From positions 3,658,001 to 3,722,000 of the forward strand of contig OZ245815.1 in the NCBI GenBank assembly GCA_965228425.1: 64,000 nt of DNA, read 5' to 3'. Positions 1 to 8,193 of the stretch are shown piece by piece; within the stretch, counting starts at the first letter, position 1, and every line of letters begins with the position of its first letter. The translations under genes and the position numbers were made by a program. Origin of the DNA: JAJFJD01 sp965228425 (GTDB lineage Bacteria; Pseudomonadota; Alphaproteobacteria; UBA8366). The notes beneath the pieces are model-generated. The model had not been told where the DNA came from. It saw only the letters and a list, made by a program, of their open reading frames with translations, and searched no databases.

Positions 1-1
1 T

Positions 2-1051
2 ACCGCGGATATGCCAACCGAGTGCAATTCCCCCATATACAAGGGACATCGGCCGGCCCGGGATGCCGTCTGCGTGGCCCGATTGCGGCAAGCCGGTGCG
101 ATCATTCTCGGCAAGACCGTGACCACCGAATTCGCCTCCACCTTCCCCGGCCCCACCCGGCATCCGCGCGACGACAGCCGGACGCCCGGCGGCTCGTCGA
201 GCGGCTCCGCCGCCGCGGTCGGCGACTTCATGCTCCCGCTGGCGCTCGGCACCCAGACCGGCGGCTCGATGATCCGGCCGTCCGCGTTCAACGGCGTGGT
301 CGGCTACAAACCGGCCTGGGGTCTGTTCGACACGACCGGCGTGAAACCGTTGGCGTTCGACTTGGATACCATCGGGTTCATGGTGCGCAGCCTCGACGAC
401 GTGCCGGTCGTCTCCGGCGTGCTGGCCGACCGGGCTCCGTCGGTGCCGGCCTCCGTCGATACACCCAAGATCGCCTTTGTGCGCTCGGCCGACTGGGACA
501 CGGCGGATCCTGAAACGCAAACCCTCCTGGAGGAAACAGCGGAGCGGTTGGCAAAGGCGGGTGCCGTCGTCCGCGATGTAACGCTTCCCGATCCCTTCGA
601 CCGGGTCAGCCCGGGCCAGCGTATCGTCATGGCGCATCAGGCCGCGGAGGCCTTCGAGCATGAATGGACACACCATCGCGATGCCTTGAGCGAGAGTTTC
701 CAGTCGCTGGTCCAAAAGGGACTCGACGTATCGGCGGCGGAGCGGGCGGAGGTCATGGCGACCCTCGAAGATTGCCGTGCGCAGCTTCCGGGCCTCTTCG
801 ACGACGGCGAGGTCATCCTGACCCCGAGTGCGGTCGGCGAGGCGCCGCTCGGCCTTCACTCGACGGGGAACTCGGTGTTCAATCGGACATGGACCGCCTT
901 GCACGTTCCCTGTCTGACGGTTCCGGTGACGGACGGGCCAAACGGCCTACCACTCGGCGTCCAGTTCGTCGATCCCCACAGCGACGAAGCCGCCCTTCTG
1001 GGCACGGCCCGGTGGGCCGCGCGGTCGCTCGACCTGCCGATCTTCGGTTAG
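2..1051 (+). CDS. Amidase (amidase signature family), 5' end cut by window edge
   Basis: Amidase-signature serine hydrolase that would cleave a carboxamide to acid and ammonia or amine; the substrate cannot be told. The reading frame is open from base 2 (T-A-D before the first Met, matching the family motif DTADMPTE), so the true start lies left of the window and the catalytic Lys is off the edge. The glycine/serine motif GGSSSGSAAAV holds the cis-Ser, and TQTGGSMIRPS holds the nucleophilic Ser (codon 266-268). The C-terminal third has the usual family motifs (LTPSAVGEAP, LPLGVQFV). It lies 74 bp upstream of the Fe-S protein gene on the same strand. Family assignment is firm; role is unknown. 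Confidence 0.9.
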   Translation, partial: TADMPTECNSPIYKGHRPARDAVCVARLRQAGAIILGKTVTTEFASTFPGPTRHPRDDSRTPGGSSSGSAAAVGDFMLPLALGTQTGGSMIRPSAFNGVVGYKPAWGLFDTTGVKPLAFDLDTIGFMVRSLDDVPVVSGVLADRAPSVPASVDTPKIAFVRSADWDTADPETQTLLEETAERLAKAGAVVRDVTLPDPFDRVSPGQRIVMAHQAAEAFEHEWTHHRDALSESFQSLVQKGLDVSAAERAEVMATLEDCRAQLPGLFDDGEVILTPSAVGEAPLGLHSTGNSVFNRTWTALHVPCLTVPVTDGPNGLPLGVQFVDPHSDEAALLGTARWAARSLDLPIFG

Positions 1052-1125
1052 CCTCACCCTTTGACGGACTCCCGGTTACCCGCCTAGAGTGCGGACAGTG
1101 AACCCAACGGGATCAGGGGCTGATC

Positions 1126-2460
1126 GTGCCGGAAGACGCCAGCGTCAAATTTCTCGAAGCGGTCGGCAGTCGCGTGCAGGACACGCTCGACGCCTGCACG
1201 AAGTGCGGGAAATGCGTCGAGGCCTGCCCGATGGTCGGACCGGCGGGGTTGGACGCCGAGGATGCTCCGGAAATTGTGGGTGGCATGCTCGATTTGCTCG
1301 CCGGCGGTCCGGGCACGCCCGATGCGGAGCGTTTTGCCGAGGTCTGCACGAACAGCGGAAAGTGCATCCCGGCCTGCGACTACGGCGTCAATCCACGCTT
1401 TATGGTCAACATGGCGCGTGTTGCCGCGAAGGAACGGCTCGGCGAAGACACGGTCCGCCATGGCGCTAAGAAGTTTTTCAACAATATGAACCGCTCGACG
1501 CGGATGATCTCGCGGATGCTGCTTCCCCCCGACATCCACGCGCGTCTGAACCCGCCCCTGCAGCGCGAGGAAGACTACCCGGCCGAACAGCCCGATATCG
1601 TGTTCTATGCCGGATGCAATGTGATCAAGACGCCCCACATCGCCCTGCTGATCCTCGACGTCCTCGATACGCTCGGCGTCACCTACGAGGTGATGGGCGG
1701 CCCCCCCACCTGTTGCGGCATCCAGCACTTCAAGCAGGGCGATGCCAAGATCGCGGGCCGCATCGGCTTCAACACCATCGAACGTCTCGGGCGGCCGCGC
1801 GCCGAGCGGGTCATTTCCTGGTGCCCGAGCTGTCAGATTCAAATCGGCGAAGTGGCTTTGCCTGCCTACGAGGAAGCGCACGGCGCGATGCCGTTCGACC
1901 TGAACCCGATCACGGAGTTCTTCGACGAGAATCTGGATCAACTCCGGACGCATTTCGTGAACCCGGTTCCCAAGCGCGTCGCGCTGCAGGAACGCTCGGC
2001 CCTTCCCGGCATCAATGCCGCGGTCAAGAATGTCCTCGGCGCAATTCCCGAACTGGAAGTCGTCGAGCTCGATGTCCCGATCCTGAGCACACAGGCGAGC
2101 CATTTGGGCGTCGTGCCGGACTACAAGGCCGACCTGCGCGAGATGGAATTCAAGGCCGCCGCCGAAGCCGGCGTCACGACATTCGCATCGATCTTCCACG
2201 GATGTCACCGCGAGTTGATCAAATTTCAGCCGCAGGTTTCGTTCGAAACGCTGAACTTCATGGAACTGATCGGCGAGAGCATGGGCATCCACATTCCCGA
2301 CCTGTATAAGCGCCTGCAGGAAATAGGGGATGTCGACGCCATCCTCGCCGATACCGCCGACCTGATCGAAACGCATCGCCTCGATCTCGAAACGCTGCGC
2401 GACGTGATTGCAAACGATATCCTAGACAGCGTGCCGACGCTGGGTGAAATCAACCCCTAG
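1126..2460 (+). CDS. (Fe-S)-binding protein, HdrD/GlpC-like, with CCG domain
   Basis: Probable electron-transfer protein of the heterodisulfide-reductase D/GlpC/LutA group, 444 aa from a GTG start preceded by GGGG. The N-terminal ferredoxin-like part has a complete C24-x2-C27-x2-C30-x3-C34-P motif. A second motif at 74-84 reads C-T-N-S-G-K-C-I-P-A-C, with Ser77 where Cys is expected, and is followed by D rather than P. Around residues 160-250 is a CCG domain (GC, CCG and CPSC cysteines). The second CCG repeat is degenerate and keeps little more than a GCH motif near residue 350. There are no membrane segments, so it probably works in the cytoplasm with a flavin oxidoreductase partner that is not seen here. 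The tail converges with the next gene, 17 bp away. Confidence 0.85.
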   Translation: MPEDASVKFLEAVGSRVQDTLDACTKCGKCVEACPMVGPAGLDAEDAPEIVGGMLDLLAGGPGTPDAERFAEVCTNSGKCIPACDYGVNPRFMVNMARVAAKERLGEDTVRHGAKKFFNNMNRSTRMISRMLLPPDIHARLNPPLQREEDYPAEQPDIVFYAGCNVIKTPHIALLILDVLDTLGVTYEVMGGPPTCCGIQHFKQGDAKIAGRIGFNTIERLGRPRAERVISWCPSCQIQIGEVALPAYEEAHGAMPFDLNPITEFFDENLDQLRTHFVNPVPKRVALQERSALPGINAAVKNVLGAIPELEVVELDVPILSTQASHLGVVPDYKADLREMEFKAAAEAGVTTFASIFHGCHRELIKFQPQVSFETLNFMELIGESMGIHIPDLYKRLQEIGDVDAILADTADLIETHRLDLETLRDVIANDILDSVPTLGEINP

Positions 2461-2477
2461 CGCCGCCACGGCCGCGC

Positions 2478-4508
2478 CTACGCGTCGCTCACCCACAATG
2501 AAAGCGACGTCGTTGGCGCGGGTTCCAAATTGCCGTCCGAACCAATCGTGGCTGGCGTAATTTCACCGGATCCCAGATCAATCAACGTTCCCGACGCGGC
2601 CGATCCACCCGGCACGGTCGGGTCCATATCGTGGACAAGGTCAATGCGTCGGCCGCCGTTCGCAATCAGTGAAACCCGCGCGTCGTCCCTACCCGGTGTG
2701 TATGACGGGTCGTGGGCCAGGACCGCCGTCAGATTTCGCAGCACATCGAATGCCGTTCGCGGATTATAGAACCGGTCGACGACCCCGTGCCGCATGTAGT
2801 AGCCGCGGTCGACATCGGCAAAGGTGTCGGAATAGACATGGACGTCTTCCCGCGCGCACGCCACCGCCGCGGCCTCGGCAACGCGTGTCGCGACCCAGCG
2901 GTCATCGGTTTGCTGCAACCCCGGCGCCCCCTTGGTCATCCGGATATGCAAAGACGCCTTCAAACCATGCCCGCGGCACGCATCGACGGCAGATCGCGCC
3001 GCCTGCCATGGCGGCGTCACGCCTTCCACGCGAAACACCACCCCATCGACATCGGCGAGACCGCCTACCATCGCGATTTGTTCTTCGTCCTCCGGGGTGA
3101 ATCCGTGAACGATCATATGGTGGTATGTGTCGCCGGCGCTTTCCTGATCTTCCTTCGTGCGGATTCGCGAAACATAGAGCGATATGCCGGCCGCCTTTAC
3201 CGTCGCGCGAACTGCGTCCACGGTCGCCGGAAGCCTCTCCGTGGTGTCGCAAATCTCCCAGGTATCGATGAGTCCCTCGGCATTGCGTACCGCTTCAAGC
3301 AGGCGTTCATCGGGCATACCGAAAGAGAAGAGCGTGAACCGCAACCCCAGGCACGCGCATTCGTCCAGACGGGCGCGATGCTCCGGATCGAGCAGGTCGC
3401 TGGCGGGAATGCGCACGCGCCGTACGCCCGTCTCGACCAACGCCATGAGGGCATAGTCGTTCCGCATGCGCTTGCGATCGAATTCATCCAACGATCCCGA
3501 CGGCGGAATCTCGACGATCTCGAGCCAGTTCTGGCGCATGTCGAACCCGAACCGGGAATGCGGATTCTGCAAGGGATGAACCGCCGTCACATGCGTTCGC
3601 GGCTGGGCGTCCGCGCTATCGGGTTCCGCAATCGTACCGAAGGTTCGCACCCATTGGCAGAAATGGCCGTGTTCATGGACCTGGACGAGAAAGTATCCAA
3701 GCTTGGCGAGATCGCTGCGGCCGCCTTCGGTGCCGGGTAATGGTTCGGCGCGGTACATCTCGGCGTAGTCCTGGCGGACGAATGCGGTCGACGGCAGCGC
3801 GTAGCAATTGGTGACACCAAACCGGTTGTACCAGAAATTGTGGACATGACCCGAGAACTGCGCCTCGGCGCCATGGCGATCCATCAACCCCAGCAACCAA
3901 GAGCGGCCCGGCTCGGCGATGTTGTCGAAATGCTCGGCCTCGCCGGGGGCCGTCAGGTAGAGCGGATAATGGGTATGGATGAAGATGCGAAGGCCTTGGG
4001 CCGACGCAGCGGCCATTTCCGTTTCAAGCCATGATTTCTGCTCGGCCTCGGCGGCCAGCCCGGTATTGACGATCTGCGTATCGACCAGAAAGAAGCGGCA
4101 GCCTTCGTGATCGAAGGCTTGATGATTAGCCCCGAAATTTTTCGTCCAAAGCTCTATGTATTCATCACATGCGACACCGGCCGGTCCCCAGGCAATGGGC
4201 TTGTCACCGATATCATGGTTGCCGGGCACCACGTGAAGCGGGTAACGCAGCTCGGCGACCTGCTCCCGAAAACAAGCGGCCGCCATCTCATAGAGGTCCG
4301 GAAACGCCGGCACGGGATGCACGATGTCGCCGAGATGGACGACAAACGCCAAATCTCGGCGGTTAAGGTCGCGGACCACATGCCGCAAGCGGCCGTTGGC
4401 GCGTTTGTTGATTTCAAATTCGGAGTTGCATTCCGATTCACCGAAATTTACGTGCGTATCGGTAACCACGGCATAGGTGAACATCTGTGCACCCAAGTCG
4501 GCTAACAT
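2478..4508 (-). CDS. Calcineurin-like metallophosphoesterase fused to a large C-terminal domain
   Basis: 676 aa. I chose the ATG at 4508 because GGGGAGGA lies six bases before it; a TTG 18 bp upstream is less likely. The N-terminal ~300 residues carry all metal-binding blocks of the calcineurin-like phosphoesterases: D17-T-H19, G60-D61, GNHD at 96-99, an HTH near 180 and GHVH near 222. The last ~380 residues do not belong to that fold. They contain repeated alternating hydrophobic segments (for example RVRIPASDLL, VDGVVFRVEG, GLKASLHIRM) that suggest a TIM barrel, but I cannot name the family. There is no signal peptide. The likely substrate is a phosphodiester or phosphomonoester, unknown. 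It converges with the Fe-S protein gene. Confidence 0.8.
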   Translation of the reverse strand: MLADLGAQMFTYAVVTDTHVNFGESECNSEFEINKRANGRLRHVVRDLNRRDLAFVVHLGDIVHPVPAFPDLYEMAAACFREQVAELRYPLHVVPGNHDIGDKPIAWGPAGVACDEYIELWTKNFGANHQAFDHEGCRFFLVDTQIVNTGLAAEAEQKSWLETEMAAASAQGLRIFIHTHYPLYLTAPGEAEHFDNIAEPGRSWLLGLMDRHGAEAQFSGHVHNFWYNRFGVTNCYALPSTAFVRQDYAEMYRAEPLPGTEGGRSDLAKLGYFLVQVHEHGHFCQWVRTFGTIAEPDSADAQPRTHVTAVHPLQNPHSRFGFDMRQNWLEIVEIPPSGSLDEFDRKRMRNDYALMALVETGVRRVRIPASDLLDPEHRARLDECACLGLRFTLFSFGMPDERLLEAVRNAEGLIDTWEICDTTERLPATVDAVRATVKAAGISLYVSRIRTKEDQESAGDTYHHMIVHGFTPEDEEQIAMVGGLADVDGVVFRVEGVTPPWQAARSAVDACRGHGLKASLHIRMTKGAPGLQQTDDRWVATRVAEAAAVACAREDVHVYSDTFADVDRGYYMRHGVVDRFYNPRTAFDVLRNLTAVLAHDPSYTPGRDDARVSLIANGGRRIDLVHDMDPTVPGGSAASGTLIDLGSGEITPATIGSDGNLEPAPTTSLSLWVSDA

Positions 4509-4632
4509 CTGCGATCCTCCCCGCAAAGCAAATTCGTTAGATCGAGTTCCGCGTCGGGCACATCTATCCGGGCGATGTCAGAACAAAGCGAACCGGACAC
4601 GGACCGGGCGTCCCGATCAAACGCCTGCCGGT

Positions 4633-6060
4633 CTAATCGAGCAGCGACGGGAGACGGTCGCCGATTGCCGTGGCATTCTCGAAGGCATGCGCCAACTGCA
4701 GCACCGACAGGTCGTCCTGGTGCCGTCCCACGATCTGAATACCCACGGGCCACCCCTCGTCGGTAAAGCCCGCCGGCATCGAAATGCTGGGGTTGCCGAC
4801 GGTCGAGATGGCGCTCTTGAGCGCGCCGCCGTCGAGGTAATCGCCCATCTTCTTCCCGCCGACCTCCTTGACCGATGTCTGGCCGATCGGAAGCGGCGGC
4901 GTCGGATTGGTCGGGATCACGAGGAAGTCGTAATCGCCCATGAACTCGCGCATCAAGTGGTACAGCTCGGTGCGCTTACCTTCGGCGCGTGCCACCTCCT
5001 CCGCCGAAATCTTAAAACCTTCCTCGGTGTTCCAAACGAGATCGGGCTTCATGACCTCGCGCTTTGCCGGGTCCCGCACGCGATCGCCATGGGAAAGCGT
5101 GTACCGCCAGGCGCGCAGCACCTTGAAGACGTCGAGGGTCTCGCGCAGGTCCGGCGCGGTGTCGACCACCTCCATCCCGAGTCCTTCGAAGGTCGCGCGA
5201 TGCTGATGGAAAATTTTGGTGACGCGCTCGTCCACGGGCAGAAAACCGAGGTCGGGACTGAAGGCGATGCGCGCGCCCTTGAAATTCCGCTCGAGAGACT
5301 GCGCAAATTGGCTGCCAGGTTCATGCAGCGCGATCGGCGACCGTGGATCAGGGCCCGCTTGCACCGACAGGAGCAAGGCCGTGTCCGCGACGGTGCGGCC
5401 CATGGGTCCATCGGAGCGCAGCGTGAACCAACCGAGTTCCGCGGGATAGGACGGGACACGCCCCGGCGACGGCCGGAACCCGACGACATTGCAGTGCCCG
5501 GCGGGATGGCGCAAAGAGCCGCCGAAATCGCTGCCGTCGGCGAGCGGCGACATGCGCGCCGCCAGCGCCACCGCCGAACCGCCGCTGCTGGAGCCGCAGG
5601 CGCGATCCAGATCGTAGGGATTGCGGGTGTCCCCGGCGACCGCGTTGGTGGTCTGACCTCCACCGCAGCCGAATTCGGGCGTGTTGGTCTTGCCGATGAC
5701 GACGGCGCCCGCATCGCGATAGCGTTCCGCAAGCAGATCGTCCGTGTCGGGAACGTAATCGGCGTAGAGCAGCGACCCGAAGGTGGTGCGCAGCCCCCGA
5801 GTGCGGATGAGATCCTTGACCGCAAGCGGCAACCCGTGCAACGCCGGCAGGTCGCCCCCGCCGGCGGCGCGTTCGTCCGCCGCATCGGCTTGTGCCATCG
5901 CCTGTTCCCCGGCCACCGTGACGAAGGCATTGACCTTCGGCTGCAACCGCTCGATCTGGGCGAGGCAGGCCTCGGTCAGCTCGCGCGACGACAGGTCACG
6001 GGCGCCGAGCAAACGCCGCAGCTCCGTGGCGGATTTGAGACAAAGATCGAGATCAGGCAT
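4633..6060 (-). CDS. Amidase (amidase signature family)
   Basis: Complete 475-aa amidase-signature enzyme. The Lys-cisSer-Ser triad is visible as K82 in LAVKDL, S157 in CGSSSGGSAVA and S181 in SDFGGSLRHPA; the 24-residue gap between the two serines is the family norm. It is cytoplasmic, with no signal peptide. It is the last gene of a minus-strand run (decarboxylase, alpha/beta hydrolase, amidase) with an 84-bp gap before it, so co-transcription is likely but not certain. Substrate unknown. A second amidase of the same family opens the window. Confidence 0.92.
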   Translation of the reverse strand: MPDLDLCLKSATELRRLLGARDLSSRELTEACLAQIERLQPKVNAFVTVAGEQAMAQADAADERAAGGGDLPALHGLPLAVKDLIRTRGLRTTFGSLLYADYVPDTDDLLAERYRDAGAVVIGKTNTPEFGCGGGQTTNAVAGDTRNPYDLDRACGSSSGGSAVALAARMSPLADGSDFGGSLRHPAGHCNVVGFRPSPGRVPSYPAELGWFTLRSDGPMGRTVADTALLLSVQAGPDPRSPIALHEPGSQFAQSLERNFKGARIAFSPDLGFLPVDERVTKIFHQHRATFEGLGMEVVDTAPDLRETLDVFKVLRAWRYTLSHGDRVRDPAKREVMKPDLVWNTEEGFKISAEEVARAEGKRTELYHLMREFMGDYDFLVIPTNPTPPLPIGQTSVKEVGGKKMGDYLDGGALKSAISTVGNPSISMPAGFTDEGWPVGIQIVGRHQDDLSVLQLAHAFENATAIGDRLPSLLD

Positions 6061-6144
6061 CGCGCTCCTCCGGTGAATCGGCGGATGGGAAACTCTTGGA
6101 GCATTCTCGCGCTAACGGGGGATGCCCGCAAATGCGCGCGCCGC

Positions 6145-6993
6145 CTAACCCAACAGCCAATCGCGAACGGTCGCGATTTGTGCGCCATCCATCAGTGCCG
6201 GCGCGTGCCCGCACCCCTCGATTTCGACCACGTCGGCCTTCGGGCCACGCGAGGCCATTTCCTTTGCCACGTCGGCGGACAGCAAGTCGGAATCGATTCC
6301 ACGCAAGACCAGGACGGGGCACTCGATACGGTCCCACAACGCCCAAAGATCGACGTCGTCGATCGCCATCGCCTGAAACGCATCGCCGATCTTTGGATCA
6401 CATGCCAGTTCATAGCCTCCGTCGTCCCGAGGATACGAACTATGCTCGGCGAGATGGCGCCATTGATCGTCGGTCAACGCACCGAACGGCTCGTGCACGG
6501 TGCGCAAATAGCCCTCGACGCCCGCCTTGTCGTCGAAGTGCTGGACCGACCCGACATAATCCGCGATCCGTTGCAACGCCGCCTTCGGCAACCAGGGGCC
6601 GATATCGTTCAATATCAAACGCCGGATCGGCGATTCCGGCATCGACGCCGTGATCATGCCCATCATCCCGCCCATCGACGTGCCGAGCCAATCGATGCGC
6701 TCCGTCCCCGAGCGTGCGAACAACGCAATCACGTCCGCCACGTATTGCCGATTGTTGTAGTCCTCGGAATGAGACAGGCGCGCGCTCTTCCCGCGTCCGG
6801 CGATGTCCGGGCAGAGCGTCCGGTACCGGTCTTCGAGCGCGGCGGCAAGATAATCGAAGTCCCGGCCGTTGCGGGTCAGGCCATGCACGCAGAACAGCAC
6901 CCGCTCCGCCGCCGGTGCGCCCCAATCGGTGTATGCCATGCGATGAAAACCATGCGGGCCAATGCATTGTATCGAGTTGCTGACAAAACCCAT
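6145..6993 (-). CDS. Alpha/beta hydrolase
   Basis: 282-aa alpha/beta-fold hydrolase. Visible are the oxyanion strand FCVHGLTRNG, the nucleophile elbow GTSMGG, a late acidic residue in LRGIDSDLL and the catalytic His in EGCGHAP. There is no signal peptide. Its start lies 9 bp after the stop of the decarboxylase gene, so the two are almost certainly co-transcribed. The closest resemblance by eye is to the 3-oxoadipate enol-lactonase or lactonase-type hydrolases. The protein at 59109-59957 is a clear relative (same CPDxxGRG and LNDIGP blocks), so the window holds two members of this subfamily. Substrate unknown. Confidence 0.88.
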   Translation of the reverse strand: MGFVSNSIQCIGPHGFHRMAYTDWGAPAAERVLFCVHGLTRNGRDFDYLAAALEDRYRTLCPDIAGRGKSARLSHSEDYNNRQYVADVIALFARSGTERIDWLGTSMGGMMGMITASMPESPIRRLILNDIGPWLPKAALQRIADYVGSVQHFDDKAGVEGYLRTVHEPFGALTDDQWRHLAEHSSYPRDDGGYELACDPKIGDAFQAMAIDDVDLWALWDRIECPVLVLRGIDSDLLSADVAKEMASRGPKADVVEIEGCGHAPALMDGAQIATVRDWLLG

Positions 6994-7002
6994 GAAACAA
7001 TC

Positions 7003-8130
7003 CTATTCAATCGTCACGAAATGATCTGGCGCAATGCCGTTGAACCGGGTTACCAACGCGTTCGAATACGCACCCAGTTGCCCGATCTCTATCCAATCGC
7101 CCTCGCGGATATCGTCCGGCAGCGAAAAGGCCGCCGGCAGGACATCGGTCGAATCGCATGTCGGCCCGAACACGGTGAAGTCCCGCGTCTCGCCGGCAAA
7201 GGCGCCATCGGTGCGGATCGCCCGCACCGGATAGGCTAGGCCCCCGGTCACCGTCTCCGAGAGGCTGTGATACCGCCCGTCGTTGATATAGATCGCCGAT
7301 TCCTTGCGGAGCTGAACCTGCACGACCAGGGAGCAACCGCCAGCGACCAACGCGCGGCCGGGCTGACACATCAGAACGCAATCATCCGGCAAACCGATCC
7401 GTCGAACGCCGTCCTGCACCGCATCCAGGAAATCCGACAACGCGGGCGGCTGCTCGCGGAGATAGGCCGCCGGGAAACCACCGCCCACGTCCAGATAGTC
7501 GAGGGGCACACCGGCGGCCGAGGCGATCCGGCCCGCCAGCAAGACCCCTTCCCGAAACGCCTCCGGGCTGAGGCATTGCGACCCGACGTGGAAGGCCAAC
7601 CCGGCACGGCATCCCGCCTCGCGGACCTTGCACAACAGATCGGCGGATTCGTCGGCGGTCGCACCGAATTTCTCGGACAGCTCGTACCGAGCGGTACCGC
7701 CGGGCGTGGCGAACCGCACCAGAATCGCAAGGTCTTCGGCATCGTTTGTCTCATACAGAATCTTCGAAAGTTCGTCCGGATGGTCGACGACGAAATGCCG
7801 GATCCCATAAACCGTATGCGCGGTCAGAATTGCATCCCGCGTTTTGACCGGATGCATGTAGTATGCGGTCGCGTCGGCCGCGAGACCGCGGACGGCGGCG
7901 ATCTCCGGTATCGAGGCCGCATCGAAATGTTCGATCCCGGCCTCGAAGAGCGTGCGCAGGACGAAGGGATGAGGGTTGCACTTCACCGCATACAACGTGC
8001 GGCCGGGAAAACCGGACAGGAATTGCCGTGCGGTCTTGCGCAACGCGTCCGGATGAAGGCAATAGACGGGATTTTCCGGCTGCAGCACGGAAACCATGGC
8101 ATCGGTGGATTTGAATCGGCGTAGGCTCAT
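7003..8130 (-). CDS. PLP-dependent basic amino acid decarboxylase (ornithine decarboxylase, fold type III)
   Basis: 375 aa from the ATG at 8130; longer in-frame upstream sequence has no family similarity. This is a group IV, alanine-racemase-fold decarboxylase, most like ornithine or ornithine/lysine decarboxylases that make putrescine or cadaverine. Motifs: YAVKCNPHP near residue 50, where Lys binds PLP; HVGSQC and the glycine-rich DVGGGFPA for the phosphate; CQPGRALVA; and FGPTCDSTD with the active-site Cys and Asp from the partner subunit, followed by GAYSNALVTRFNG. The enzyme works as a dimer. It heads a minus-strand operon with the hydrolase and perhaps the amidase, and is divergent from the acylase gene 63 bp away. 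Diaminopimelate decarboxylase is less likely because the CDS and YS motifs fit ODC. Confidence 0.87.
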   Translation of the reverse strand: MSLRRFKSTDAMVSVLQPENPVYCLHPDALRKTARQFLSGFPGRTLYAVKCNPHPFVLRTLFEAGIEHFDAASIPEIAAVRGLAADATAYYMHPVKTRDAILTAHTVYGIRHFVVDHPDELSKILYETNDAEDLAILVRFATPGGTARYELSEKFGATADESADLLCKVREAGCRAGLAFHVGSQCLSPEAFREGVLLAGRIASAAGVPLDYLDVGGGFPAAYLREQPPALSDFLDAVQDGVRRIGLPDDCVLMCQPGRALVAGGCSLVVQVQLRKESAIYINDGRYHSLSETVTGGLAYPVRAIRTDGAFAGETRDFTVFGPTCDSTDVLPAAFSLPDDIREGDWIEIGQLGAYSNALVTRFNGIAPDHFVTIE

Positions 8131-8193
8131 GCGGGCGGACAATGACACAGCGGACCAGACGGTCCAAGCGGATAACGGATAGATCGCAGACCC

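Noticed and set aside
1084..2376. 430-aa open frame on the minus strand opposite the Fe-S protein gene
   Set aside because: No family motifs; it is a shadow frame of the well-supported plus-strand gene with its Cys motifs.
4477..7239. 920-aa open frame on the plus strand
   Set aside because: It spans two clear minus-strand genes (amidase and hydrolase) and has a composition rich in Arg, Gly and His with no motifs, typical of an antisense frame in GC-rich DNA.
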